Shown: one piece after another, positions 16,418 to 24,396 of the stretch
How the letters are laid out: every line of letters begins with the position of its first letter
Numbering within the stretch: the stretch's first letter is position 1
Assembly: GCA_023415835.1 (NCBI GenBank)
Contig: JAEZJK010000041.1
Coordinates: 1 to 61,035, forward strand
Reading direction: 5' to 3'
From: Bacillota bacterium
GTDB taxonomy: Bacteria > Bacillota > UBA4882 > UBA8346
Length of the DNA: 61,035 bases
Notes under the pieces: generated by a model
The model's database searches: none
What the model was told of the DNA's origin: nothing
Seen by the model: the letters and a program-made list of their open reading frames with translations, nothing else
Made by a program: the position numbers and the translations under genes

Positions 16418-17947
16418 GTGATTAGAATCTCAGTTTTTCTATATGTTATAATAGGTTTCGCCTTGGGTTTTTTTGGCTTTGCTGTTTATAGCAAGTTAAA
16501 ACTGCAGTCAGCTAAAGATTATGCCCGGAAAATAATCGATGAAGCCCAGAAAGAAGTTGAATCGATTAAGCGGGAAGCGTTACTTGAGGCGAAAGAAGAA
16601 GCTTTAAAAGTTAAAAACGAGCTCGAACGGGAAAACCGGGAACGCCGTGCCGATATTCAACGTTTGGAAAAAAGATTAGTTCAAAAAGAAGAATCACTTG
16701 ACCGGAAATACGAGGTTATAGAAAAAAAGGAAGAGAACTTAGCTCAAAGAGAAGTTGAAATTGAAAAACTAAAAAGCGAATTACAGGAGACCCATAAGAA
16801 ACACCGTTATGAATTGGAGAGAATCTCCGGATTAAGCAGTGAAGAAGCCAAAATGCTTCTGTTAAAAGATGTTGAAGAAGAGATTCAACAGGAAATTGCG
16901 ATCAAAATAAGGGATCTAGAAGTTAAAGCCAAGGAAGAGTCAGACCGAAAAGCCCGTGAAATCATTTCTTTAGCGATACAGCGTTGCGCCGCCGACCACG
17001 TTGCCGAAGCTACCGTTTCAGTGGTGGCGTTACCCAATGATGAGATGAAAGGGAGAATTATCGGGCGTGAAGGCAGAAATATTAGAGCGTTGGAGACATT
17101 AACCGGGATTGACTTGATCATTGATGATACCCCGGAAGCCGTTATTTTATCCGGTTTTGATCCAATCCGTCGCGAAGTTGCCCGTCTTTCTTTAGAAAAA
17201 CTTATTGTTGACGGCCGAATCCATCCTGCCAGGATTGAAGAGATGGTCGAAAAGTCCCAAAAAGAAGTGGAAAACATCATTAAAGAAGAAGGCGAGCGGG
17301 CTACTTTTGAAACCGGTATCCATGGAATTCATCCGGAAATCGTTAAATTGTTAGGTAGGTTGAAATATCGGACCAGTTATGGCCAAAATGTGCTAAAACA
17401 CTCCGTTGAAGTCGCCAATTTATGCGGATTAATCGCTAGTGAGCTTGGAGCGGATGTAACTTTAGCCAAGCGCGCGGGTTTACTACACGACATCGGAAAG
17501 GCTATCAACCATGAGGTTGAAGGCCCCCATGTTACCATTGGGGCTGATTTGGCCAAAAAATACCGGGAAAGTTTCTTGGTTGTTAACGCAATTGCCGCTC
17601 ATCACGGCGATGTGGAAGCCAATTCCGTGGAAGCGGTGTTAGTTCAAGCTTGTGACGCTATTTCCGCGGCACGGCCCGGTGCCCGTCGCGAAACGTTGGA
17701 GTCATATATCAAACGCCTTGAGAAGCTGGAAAAGATCGCCGATTCCTTTGAAGGCGTGGAGAAAGCCTACGCGATTCAAGCTGGCCGTGAGATCCGGATC
17801 ATGGTAAAACCGGATCGGATTGATGATTTGAATGCGGTCCGGGTTGCACGGGAAATTACCAAAAAGATTGAAGAGGAGCTGGAATATCCGGGACAAATTA
17901 AGGTCACTGTTATTCGGGAAACCCGGGCGGTTGAATACGCTAAATAA
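16418..17947 (+). CDS. rny: Ribonuclease Y
   Basis: A 509-residue RNase Y, the membrane-bound endoribonuclease that starts mRNA decay in many Bacillota. Domains: N-terminal membrane helix (about 4-23), long charged coiled coil (about 30-180), KH domain with IIGREGRNIRALETLTGID (about 215), and HD domain with AGLLHDIGKA and VNAIAAHHGD (about 340-400). The start is unusual: the only in-frame standard codon, GTG 16418, overlaps the AGGAGG at 16413-16418; an ATC at 16427 has ideal spacing. ymdB and spoVS follow, as in B. subtilis, with one extra gene inserted. Confidence 0.96.
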   Translation: MIRISVFLYVIIGFALGFFGFAVYSKLKLQSAKDYARKIIDEAQKEVESIKREALLEAKEEALKVKNELERENRERRADIQRLEKRLVQKEESLDRKYEVIEKKEENLAQREVEIEKLKSELQETHKKHRYELERISGLSSEEAKMLLLKDVEEEIQQEIAIKIRDLEVKAKEESDRKAREIISLAIQRCAADHVAEATVSVVALPNDEMKGRIIGREGRNIRALETLTGIDLIIDDTPEAVILSGFDPIRREVARLSLEKLIVDGRIHPARIEEMVEKSQKEVENIIKEEGERATFETGIHGIHPEIVKLLGRLKYRTSYGQNVLKHSVEVANLCGLIASELGADVTLAKRAGLLHDIGKAINHEVEGPHVTIGADLAKKYRESFLVVNAIAAHHGDVEANSVEAVLVQACDAISAARPGARRETLESYIKRLEKLEKIADSFEGVEKAYAIQAGREIRIMVKPDRIDDLNAVRVAREITKKIEEELEYPGQIKVTVIRETRAVEYAK

Positions 17948-18030
17948 TTTGCGTATAATTAAATTAACAGTTTTTACTTTCATTTCAATTAGCCTTCGAT
18001 GTTAATTGAAAAGAAGGAAGGGGGAGGAAC

Positions 18031-18567
18031 TTGAAAGGCATCTTCTGGAAAGAAGGAGAATCCTTCTCCAACTCTATGAGTCTGATCGCTTTTTTACTGG
18101 TAAGATATCCTGAAATCGGTACAGTCCGTTTCGATCCTGAACAAAAAACATTACAATTTTCGTTTATTCTTAATAAAATACTATCGGAACCTGAATTTGG
18201 GTCTTTTAAGGATAATTTACTCCTTAGTATGGAAGCCATTTCTGAATTGCAGGAGCGAAATTCAGGAAGTATCCAAATTAACTTTTCAGTATGTGACGGA
18301 TTAACTTTTTTAGAGATATTGAGGGATATTGATTCCTTAAACCAGGAAGAGATTGCCTTGATTATCGGGATTGTACACCGGTATTTTGAAGGTGATTTAC
18401 TCTTGGATCAACAAGAAAATTTGCAAGAAGAGGATATAGTCCTTCAGGAAGAAATGATCGAGCATATGCTGGAAGATTTAAAGGACTCTCGACAGGAAAA
18501 AAGGCTGATTGGATTCAGAGAAGAGGGTCGGGTGTTAATTTTTAACAGAGCTAATTTACACAAGTGA
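18031..18567 (+). CDS. Hypothetical protein between rny and ymdB
   Basis: A 178-residue protein with no recognised family. TTG 18031 follows GGGGGAGG. It is probably soluble: no signal peptide or membrane segment. The N-terminal two thirds alternate hydrophobic strands and acidic helices (SMSLIAFLLVRYPEIG, LQFSFILNKIL, INFSVCDGLTFLEIL); the last third is very rich in Glu, Gln and Asp and is predicted helical (EEDIVLQEEMIEHMLEDL). The pattern of an acidic helical C-terminus beside a membrane RNase could mean a partner protein, but that is speculation. A hairpin follows the gene. Confidence 0.7.
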   Translation: MKGIFWKEGESFSNSMSLIAFLLVRYPEIGTVRFDPEQKTLQFSFILNKILSEPEFGSFKDNLLLSMEAISELQERNSGSIQINFSVCDGLTFLEILRDIDSLNQEEIALIIGIVHRYFEGDLLLDQQENLQEEDIVLQEEMIEHMLEDLKDSRQEKRLIGFREEGRVLIFNRANLHK

Positions 18568-18580
18568 TGGTTTTCAACGA

Positions 18581-18610
18581 GGGTACTGTCGAAGTTTACA
18601 GTACCCTTTC
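18581..18610 (+). terminator. Hairpin after the rny-linked hypothetical gene
   Basis: Arms GGGTACTGT (18581-18589) and ACAGTACCC (18598-18606), then TTTC. The stem is strong but the U-run is short. The 236-base gap to ymdB also holds a distant inverted repeat, TGCCCGTGTTC (18625-18635) and GAACACGGGCA (18716-18726). Confidence 0.6.
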
Positions 18611-18803
18611 TAATCATATGATCTTGCCCGTGTTCCTCGTTATAATGCCCGTTTTTTCCTAATTCGAATTTACGGAAAAGAAAACTGCGATGACGGGGAC
18701 GAACACAGTTTCACTGAACACGGGCACGAATTTTTGGAGAGACTTACGGTAAAGATGTTGTTGATTTCAATATTAGTGGATAATTGATGGCGGAGGAATG
18801 GCA

Positions 18804-19586
18804 GTGCTGAAAATATTATTCATTGGGGACATTGTTGGGAAACCGGGGCGTAAAATCATAAAAGAATGTTTGAATGAGATTATAAATCGAGAAGAAGCTG
18901 ATCTGGTTATTGCCAACGGTGAGAATGCCGCGGGCGGATTCGGAATTACATATGACGTATCGCAGGATCTCCTCTCTTCAGGAGTCGATCTGATCACGCT
19001 TGGGAACCATACTTGGGACAATCGTGAAATCAGCCGGGTTTTAGAAGAAGAACCTAAAGTGATCCGGCCGGCCAATTACCCGGAAGGCACTCCCGGGCAA
19101 GGCTATTACATTACTGAGACCGCCAAAGGGATCTTGGTGGGTGTGGTCAATTTATTGGGTCAAATTTTTTTAGAACCGCTCCGTTGCCCTTTTCGAGTCG
19201 CCGATGAGTGTATAAATAAACTAAAGAAAAAAACCGATGTGATAATTGTCGATTTTCACGCTGAAACAACTTCCGAAAAAATGGCTTTAGGTTGGTATCT
19301 AGATGGACGCGCCACAGCGGTATTAGGCACTCATACTCATATTCCCACTGCTGATGAACGAATTTTACCAAAGGGAACCGGATATATTACCGACGTAGGG
19401 ATGACTGGACCTTTAGATTCTGTCCTGGGGATAAATCCGGAAATTGTAATCACTAAATTTCTAACCAAACGGCCGGTCCGCTTCGAGGTTGCCTCGGGAC
19501 CGATTAAACTGGATAGCGTTATTATCGAGGTTAATGAATTCGGGTTAACCACCAGTATCAGAAGGCTTCAACGTTATTTGGATTGA
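18804..19586 (+). CDS. ymdB: Metallophosphoesterase YmdB (2',3'-cAMP phosphodiesterase family)
   Basis: A 260-residue member of the TIGR00282 metallophosphoesterase family. Metal-binding motifs are visible: FIGDIVGKPGR at the start, ANGENAAGG, TLGNHTWDN, VDFHAETTSEK and GTHTHIPTAD. B. subtilis YmdB degrades 2',3'-cyclic AMP and affects sporulation and biofilm choice. GTG 18804 is preferred since GGAGG at 18792-18796 leaves a seven-base spacer; the ATG at 18798 is too close. It lies between rny and spoVS as in Bacillus. Confidence 0.93.
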   Translation: MLKILFIGDIVGKPGRKIIKECLNEIINREEADLVIANGENAAGGFGITYDVSQDLLSSGVDLITLGNHTWDNREISRVLEEEPKVIRPANYPEGTPGQGYYITETAKGILVGVVNLLGQIFLEPLRCPFRVADECINKLKKKTDVIIVDFHAETTSEKMALGWYLDGRATAVLGTHTHIPTADERILPKGTGYITDVGMTGPLDSVLGINPEIVITKFLTKRPVRFEVASGPIKLDSVIIEVNEFGLTTSIRRLQRYLD

Positions 19587-19630
19587 TTCGGGTTATTCTT
19601 TGTTTTAGTGGGATTAGGAAAGGATGAAAA

Positions 19631-19891
19631 ATGGAAGTACTAAAAGTCTCTTCAAAATCAAGTCCAAATTCGGTTGCTGGAGCACTGGCTGGGGTTATTC
19701 GCGAAAAGGGGGTTGTTGAGATTCAAGCGATCGGCGCCGACGCAATAAACCAGGCAGTTAAAGCGGTGGCAATCGCTAGGGGATTTGTCGCTCCCAGTGG
19801 AATGGATCTTATTTGTATCCCGGCATTTACTGAAATTACCTTTGACGGAGAAAACCGGACCGCTATCAAACTTATCGTAGAACCCAAGTAA
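19631..19891 (+). CDS. spoVS: Stage V sporulation protein S
   Basis: An 86-residue SpoVS, the normal length, nearly colinear with the family: MEVLKVSSKSSPNSVAGALA, EIQAIGADAINQAVKA and IARGFVAPSGMDL. It is a small Alba-like protein needed for spore coat and cortex development in B. subtilis; in other bacteria it may act as a regulator. It lies 44 bases after ymdB and is probably in the same transcript. Confidence 0.96.
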   Translation: MEVLKVSSKSSPNSVAGALAGVIREKGVVEIQAIGADAINQAVKAVAIARGFVAPSGMDLICIPAFTEITFDGENRTAIKLIVEPK

Positions 19892-19904
19892 TTAAGATAA
19901 ATAA

Positions 19905-19965
19905 AAATACATTAAACCCTGTCAAACAAAACCTCCTTTTAGACAGGATTTACACTGAAATATGG
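19905..19965 (+). repeat. Dispersed CCTGTC/GACAGG hairpin repeat, copy 2
   Basis: AACCCTGTCAAACAAAACCTCC then TTTTAGACAGGATTTACACTG aligns closely with 1327-1375. It starts 14 bases after spoVS. The rest of the gene-free stretch 19892-20314 is A+T-rich, with a weak CAGG/CCTG hairpin and T-run near 20020; no gene is seen. Confidence 0.6.
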
Positions 19966-20314
19966 ATTTTTTTATCAATATTCATAACAAGCACAGCTTA
20001 TAATAAAGGATATTTAAATGCAGGGCTTCCTGTATTTTTCTTTTTATATGGATTAACCAACATATTTTTACCTTGGATCTGTAAATAAGTAGAGATTAGT
20101 TACTGTTCACTGTACATTAAAACTATCGTTGAATTATGTCGTATTCCCGGAAAGAAAGATCCTATTTACCATGAGGGTTGAATCTTGGCGATAATTGCTT
20201 AAAGGTAAACCGGGAGAGGATCAGAATTAATGAAGAAACACCCTCGATACTCCGGCAATCAATACAGCAAAATTCGAAGCAATATTCAAAAAAAGGGCAC
20301 ATCAGGAGGGAGAC

Positions 20315-20854
20315 ATGGAACTCACCGGTAAAAGGATTCGGTTACGGCCGCTTTCAATTAATGATTTGGAGGCCTTGGTCCGTTGGAACCAAGATGCGGA
20401 ACTCCAAGAATATGTTGACTGTGACCTTCCTATGGAACGTCATCAATTAGAACGATGGTACCAAGATAATGTTCCCGACCGTCATTACCAAGTTTTTGCC
20501 ATCGAAACTATTGACGGAAGGGTCATCGGTGATTTAGAACTGGATCATATTTGTTGGAGTAGGCGTGAAGCTGAACTACGTATCAGAATCGGAGAAAAGG
20601 ATTGTTGGAACCAGGGATTGGGTACGGAAGCGATTCAATTAGCCTTTGATTATATACTTGCCGCTAAAAAGTTTAATTGTATTTACCTACGGGTATATCG
20701 TTTTAATCAACGGGCGATCAATTGTTACTTGAAAAACGGTTTCAAGCAGGTGGGAATTTTGCAACGCCGGACTGAAGGGTGGAAAGATATTATCCTAATG
20801 GAAATTAAACGTAATAAATATCAAAGATGTTTTCAATCAAAAAAGGCCGGATAA
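20315..20854 (+). CDS. GNAT family N-acetyltransferase, RimJ/RimL type
   Basis: A 179-residue acetyltransferase. It starts MELTGKRIRLRPLSINDLEALVRWNQD, the usual opening of RimJ/RimL-like enzymes; the acetyl-CoA binding loop is RIGEKDCWNQGLGTEA (about 86-101), and NQRAINCYLKNGFKQVG is the conserved C-terminal motif B region. ATG 20315 follows AGGAGGG. The acceptor could be a protein N-terminus, an aminoglycoside or another small amine; nothing in the context decides. It is a single gene. Confidence 0.88.
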   Translation: MELTGKRIRLRPLSINDLEALVRWNQDAELQEYVDCDLPMERHQLERWYQDNVPDRHYQVFAIETIDGRVIGDLELDHICWSRREAELRIRIGEKDCWNQGLGTEAIQLAFDYILAAKKFNCIYLRVYRFNQRAINCYLKNGFKQVGILQRRTEGWKDIILMEIKRNKYQRCFQSKKAG

Positions 20855-20925
20855 AAAATAAAATTTTTCAGCTTCTATCTGGTTCTTTGGAAAAAATCCC
20901 TTTATCCGTTCGGGTTTCCTGAAAA

Positions 20926-20956
20926 AGGAATTGGCCTTCCATTGTCGAAATATAAT
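20926..20956 (+). promoter_or_regulatory. Spo0A box and probable SigH promoter of spo0A
   Basis: TGTCGAA at 20943-20949 is an exact Spo0A-binding box. AGGAATT at 20926-20932, a 13-base spacer and CGAAAT at 20946-20951 resemble a sigma-H promoter; TATAAT at 20951-20956 may be a SigA -10. This matches the autoregulated sigma-H promoter of B. subtilis spo0A. Confidence 0.65.
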
Positions 20957-20986
20957 CGCTCAGAAAGAATTATTGGGGGGCCATCC

Positions 20987-21787
20987 ATGTCGAAAATTAG
21001 TATTGTAATTGCAGATAATAATCGGGAATTATGCGCTACACTGTCTGATCTAATTGAACTACAAGAAGATATGGAATTAATTGGAACCGCGTATGATGGG
21101 ATCGAAGCTTTGCAGCTGGTGGAAGAATCTAAACCCAATGTGCTAATTTTAGATATCACAATGCCTTATCTGGATGGAATAGGCGTGTTGGAAAAATTAG
21201 CTGAATTTGAACATCCTCCAATAGTGATCATTTTAACAGCTTTTGAGCAAGAAGCGATGATCCAACGTTTAATCACTATGGGCGCTTCGTACTATATGGT
21301 GAAACCGTTTGACGCATCGAGCCTCATTGAGAGGGTTAGGCAATTTGCGACCAAGCGTCAATCTTCGCCATTGAAAAACCTTAAGGCTACGGAAGAACCG
21401 GGGATCTATAATTCAAATTGCCGCGAAAAAAACAACAGCCAACTTGAGCTGGAAGTAAGCAAACTCTTTCATGAGATGGGGATTCCCGCTCATTTCCGGG
21501 GCTATGCCTACTTGCGGGATGCGATTGTTATGGCTGCTAAGGAAGTCGAAGTGCTCGGGAATATAACCAAAAATCTCTACCCCCGTATCGCGGAGAAATA
21601 CCGTTCTTCCGCGAGCGGAGTCGAGTCGGCAATTCGGCATACCATCGAGATTGGTTGGGAAAGAGGGAATTCCGAATTTATCCGTGACTTTTTCGGAGCG
21701 GAAAATGGCAAGAACCGTTTTCCGACAACAGCTTCTTTTATAGCCAAAGTTGCCGATAAATTAAGGCTAGGATCGAAATTAGTTTAA
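20987..21787 (+). CDS. spo0A: Sporulation master regulator Spo0A
   Basis: A 266-residue response regulator. The receiver domain (1-120) has the phosphoacceptor Asp56 (LILDITMP), Thr84 and Lys106 (MVKPFD). The C-terminal DNA-binding domain is unmistakable: FHEMGIPAHFRGYAYLRDAI, ITKNLYPRIAEKYRSSAS, VESAIRHTIEIGWERG and the final FIAKVADKLRL. In the acidic pocket the usual Ala-Asp-Asp-Asn reads A-D10-N11-N, so the second Mg-binding acid is Asn. ATG 20987 follows GGGGGG; the ORF extends further upstream through the promoter, which is not coding. spoIVB is not adjacent, unlike in B. subtilis. Confidence 0.95.
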   Translation: MSKISIVIADNNRELCATLSDLIELQEDMELIGTAYDGIEALQLVEESKPNVLILDITMPYLDGIGVLEKLAEFEHPPIVIILTAFEQEAMIQRLITMGASYYMVKPFDASSLIERVRQFATKRQSSPLKNLKATEEPGIYNSNCREKNNSQLELEVSKLFHEMGIPAHFRGYAYLRDAIVMAAKEVEVLGNITKNLYPRIAEKYRSSASGVESAIRHTIEIGWERGNSEFIRDFFGAENGKNRFPTTASFIAKVADKLRLGSKLV

Positions 21788-21822
21788 GTTAGATAATATA
21801 TAAAAAAATAGCTTATTTATAC

Positions 21823-21848
21823 CATCCCTTTTTAGGGATTTCTTTTTA
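21823..21848 (+). terminator. Terminator of spo0A
   Basis: Arms ATCCCT and AGGGAT around TTTT, then TTCTTTTTAAT, 36 bases after the spo0A stop. Confidence 0.7.
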
Positions 21849-21884
21849 ATCGCATTTAATGCGGTAGGATAAAAAAATACTTAT

Positions 21885-21914
21885 TTGACACTCTAAATTG
21901 AAAAAGGGTATGAT
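21885..21914 (+). promoter_or_regulatory. SigA-type promoter of the rlmN operon
   Basis: TTGACA at 21885-21890, 18 bases, TATGAT at 21909-21914; the rlmN start lies about 45 bases after the expected transcription start. Confidence 0.75.
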
Positions 21915-21966
21915 AGGGGTATTATTATTTCTTCTAATACTCTTAGGATAAGTTCAGGAGCAAAAA

Positions 21967-23004
21967 TTGAACCTAAAAGGTTTAAGCTTAGAGGAACTAC
22001 AAGGTTATTTAATCTCTTTAGGCCTTCCTAAATATCGGGGTAACCAGATTTTCACTTGGATGTACCGGCAAAAGGTTTGTGATTGGGAGGAAATGACCGA
22101 TCTCCCTAAAAGTTTGCGCTCGGTATTTCAAGCTAATGGGGTTTCATTGGGCTGCCTTTCGTTGGTTTCTCAAGTCCGGGCCGATGACGGTACAACTAAA
22201 TACCTGTTTGGGCTGGAGGATGGCGAAACAGTCGAAAGCGTGTATCTTCCAGAACCTGATCGGCATACTGTTTGCCTATCGAGTCAGGTTGGATGTGGCA
22301 TGGGTTGTTTATTTTGCGCCACCGGGCAACGGGGTTTAATTCGGAACCTCAGTCCGGCTGAGATAGTCGATCAACCTTTACGAATCAGCCAAATTACCGG
22401 GACTCGGATCAGTAGTTTAGTGGTGATGGGACAAGGAGAGCCACTGGCTAATTATGAGGCGCTTTTTAAGGCAATCAGGATTATCAATGACCCTCAAGCA
22501 ATGGGCATCGGAGCCAGGCATATTACCATCTCCACCTGTGGTATTGTTCCCGGAATCCGGAAATTAGCCGAAGAACCCTTACAAGTGAATCTGGCGATTT
22601 CCTTACATGCCTCCGACAACCAGTTGCGTGATAACCTAATGCCAATCAATCGAAAATATCCTTTAGAACAATTGATGGAAGCCTGTCGGATTTATTTGTC
22701 ACGCACCAACCGGCGGATTACCTTTGAATATACTTTAATTGACGGTGTAAACGACCGTTCCATTGATTTGGGAAATTTGATTCGATTATTATCGGGGTTG
22801 TTATGCCATGTGAACTTAATTCCGTTCAACTCGATACCCAACTCTAAATTTAGACGTTCTAAGGTAGAGCGGATCGGAGAGTTTGCAGCCGGTTTAAAAA
22901 AGGCCAATATTGAAACTACTATTCGGAAAGAAAGAGGGAACGCGCTTGCTGCCGCATGCGGTCAATTACAAGGTAAAGGCAATATTTTAAATGAAAAAAA
23001 TTGA
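21967..23004 (+). CDS. rlmN: Dual-specificity 23S rRNA/tRNA adenine C2 methyltransferase
   Basis: A 345-residue RlmN that methylates C2 of A2503 in 23S rRNA and A37 in some tRNAs. The radical SAM motif is C110-x3-C114-x2-C117 (CGMGCLFCATG). The mechanistic cysteine is in the C-terminal ALAAACGQL. The motif EPLANYE replaces the usual GEP(L/M)-NY stretch normally (MGQGEPLANY). TTG 21967 follows AGGAGC. It heads a run with the FHA, PP2C and PASTA-kinase genes, the same order as in many Bacillota. Confidence 0.96.
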   Translation: MNLKGLSLEELQGYLISLGLPKYRGNQIFTWMYRQKVCDWEEMTDLPKSLRSVFQANGVSLGCLSLVSQVRADDGTTKYLFGLEDGETVESVYLPEPDRHTVCLSSQVGCGMGCLFCATGQRGLIRNLSPAEIVDQPLRISQITGTRISSLVVMGQGEPLANYEALFKAIRIINDPQAMGIGARHITISTCGIVPGIRKLAEEPLQVNLAISLHASDNQLRDNLMPINRKYPLEQLMEACRIYLSRTNRRITFEYTLIDGVNDRSIDLGNLIRLLSGLLCHVNLIPFNSIPNSKFRRSKVERIGEFAAGLKKANIETTIRKERGNALAAACGQLQGKGNILNEKN

Positions 23005-23497
23005 AGGGTTAATCAATAAATTACATAGTTTTTTTAGATGTCGCCGTAATTCGGTAGGGGTTGATTCGGAAGGCGCCGAGGCGCCAACTTTGAAGAGGGC
23101 AAAGCTTAACCGGATTAGCAAGCCTGTTCCAGGTGATCAATCCGGAGCTGGAGATCCGTGCCATACCAAACAATATAAGCGACGGCAAATAGCTAAATAC
23201 TGCCGTTGGATCCTTACCGTAGTTGAAGGGGACGACCAGGGTCGGCAATTTATCGGGGCTACTCCGGAGATAAGGATCGGAAGGCAGCCTGAAAATCATA
23301 TTTGTTTAAGGGATCCTAAAGTCTCCCGTTTTCATGCTTTAATTAGGTTGAAAGGTTCCTATTTAATAATAAAGGATTTGCAAAGTACCAACGGTACTAT
23401 TATCAATAATGTCAGAATCAGGCGGCATAAACTCCAATCAGGCGACCTGGTTAAACTTGGCGACACCATTATAAAGGTAACGCTTGAAAAAAATTAA
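22991..23497 (+). CDS. FHA domain protein
   Basis: A 168-residue protein with a basic, probably disordered N-terminal half (about 1-75) and a C-terminal FHA domain that binds phosphothreonine: IRIGRQPENHICL, VSRFHALIR, LQSTNGTIINN and GDLVKLGDTII are the classical motifs including Gly-Arg, Ser-x-x-His and Asn-Gly. It overlaps the end of rlmN by 14 bases, showing translational coupling. Directly followed by the PP2C phosphatase and Ser/Thr kinase, it is a likely substrate or reader of kinase PrkC. Confidence 0.9.
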   Translation: MKKIEGLINKLHSFFRCRRNSVGVDSEGAEAPTLKRAKLNRISKPVPGDQSGAGDPCHTKQYKRRQIAKYCRWILTVVEGDDQGRQFIGATPEIRIGRQPENHICLRDPKVSRFHALIRLKGSYLIIKDLQSTNGTIINNVRIRRHKLQSGDLVKLGDTIIKVTLEKN

Positions 23498-23527
23498 AGA
23501 GATTAAAGACGTATCTGGGGTGAGTTA

Positions 23528-24220
23528 ATGAAAGTTGCAGGTAGGACTGATCGGGGAAAAGTCAGAGAAATAAATGAGGACGCTTTTGGTTATCGCGATA
23601 ACCTATTTGTGGTTGCGGACGGAATGGGGGGGCATCAAGCAGGGGAGGTTGCCAGCGCTATAGCCGTAGAAACTATCCTCAAAATTGACCTAACTAGTGA
23701 AATCAAAACGACTTTGCAAAAGGCCCTCGAAGATGCAAATCAAGCAATCCTTAACCGAGCGGGGCATAATAAAGAACTTAGTGGCATGGGAACAACCGTG
23801 GCAGTTTTATATGTGGGAATGGAGCGGGCTTATGTGATCCATATCGGAGATAGCCGGGTTTATTATCTTTCAGGAAATAATTTAAAACAATTGACCAGCG
23901 ATCATTCTTTAGTTAACGAACTGGTTAAAACGGGGGAAATTACCGTTGAGGAAGCAAAATCTCACCCTCAACGCAACATTTTGACCCGGGCCTTAGGGAG
24001 CAATGAGACGCTGGAAACAGAAGTTATTGACATTGAGGCCAATAAAGGGGATAAATTTTTATTATGTAGCGACGGCCTGACCAACGCAGTCCCGGAAGCG
24101 CTTATCAAAGAGCGGATGATCCGGGAGGATGATCCGGAAATCATCGTCAATCAATTGATTAATTCAGCTAACGAATTAGGTGGCGCCGATAACATTACAG
24201 TTATTTTGGTTGAAATCTAA
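23528..24220 (+). CDS. prpC: PP2C-type protein phosphatase, PrpC/Stp
   Basis: A 230-residue PP2C (PPM) phosphatase that reverses PrkC phosphorylation. Metal-binding motifs: GKVREINEDAFG, FVVADGMGGHQAGEVAS, GMGTTVA, VIHIGDSRVYY, LTSDHSLVNELV, LLCSDGLTN and GGADNITVI. All metal aspartates appear intact. It follows the FHA gene by 30 bases; the kinase starts 176 bases later. The pair prpC-prkC-rsgA-rpe is conserved across Bacillota. Confidence 0.95.
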   Translation: MKVAGRTDRGKVREINEDAFGYRDNLFVVADGMGGHQAGEVASAIAVETILKIDLTSEIKTTLQKALEDANQAILNRAGHNKELSGMGTTVAVLYVGMERAYVIHIGDSRVYYLSGNNLKQLTSDHSLVNELVKTGEITVEEAKSHPQRNILTRALGSNETLETEVIDIEANKGDKFLLCSDGLTNAVPEALIKERMIREDDPEIIVNQLINSANELGGADNITVILVEI

Positions 24221-24396
24221 ATAAAAATTATTTTATGGCAGGATTTTATATGATATTGACGAAAAAAGTAAAGTTGTACAGATTAAATTCTGCGACTTAG
24301 TGGTTTATTAATAATTTGGTATAATAGAATTCTCGTTTAGTTCTTGTAGGTTTAAATATTCTTTGTAAATAAATATCCATGAATTGAGGTGCGGCT

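Noticed and set aside
18587..18593. TGTCGAA, a second possible Spo0A box
   Set aside because: It lies in the stem and loop of a hairpin after the 18031 gene, far from the ymdB start, and a 7-base match is expected by chance in 61 kb.
16252..18700. Shared TGACGGGGACG word at about 16255 and 18691
   Set aside because: Eleven identical bases without longer alignment; too short to call a repeat family from this window alone.
20178..20450. A 90-codon ORF overlapping the GNAT gene
   Set aside because: It lies mostly in another frame of the GNAT gene and has no ribosome binding site.
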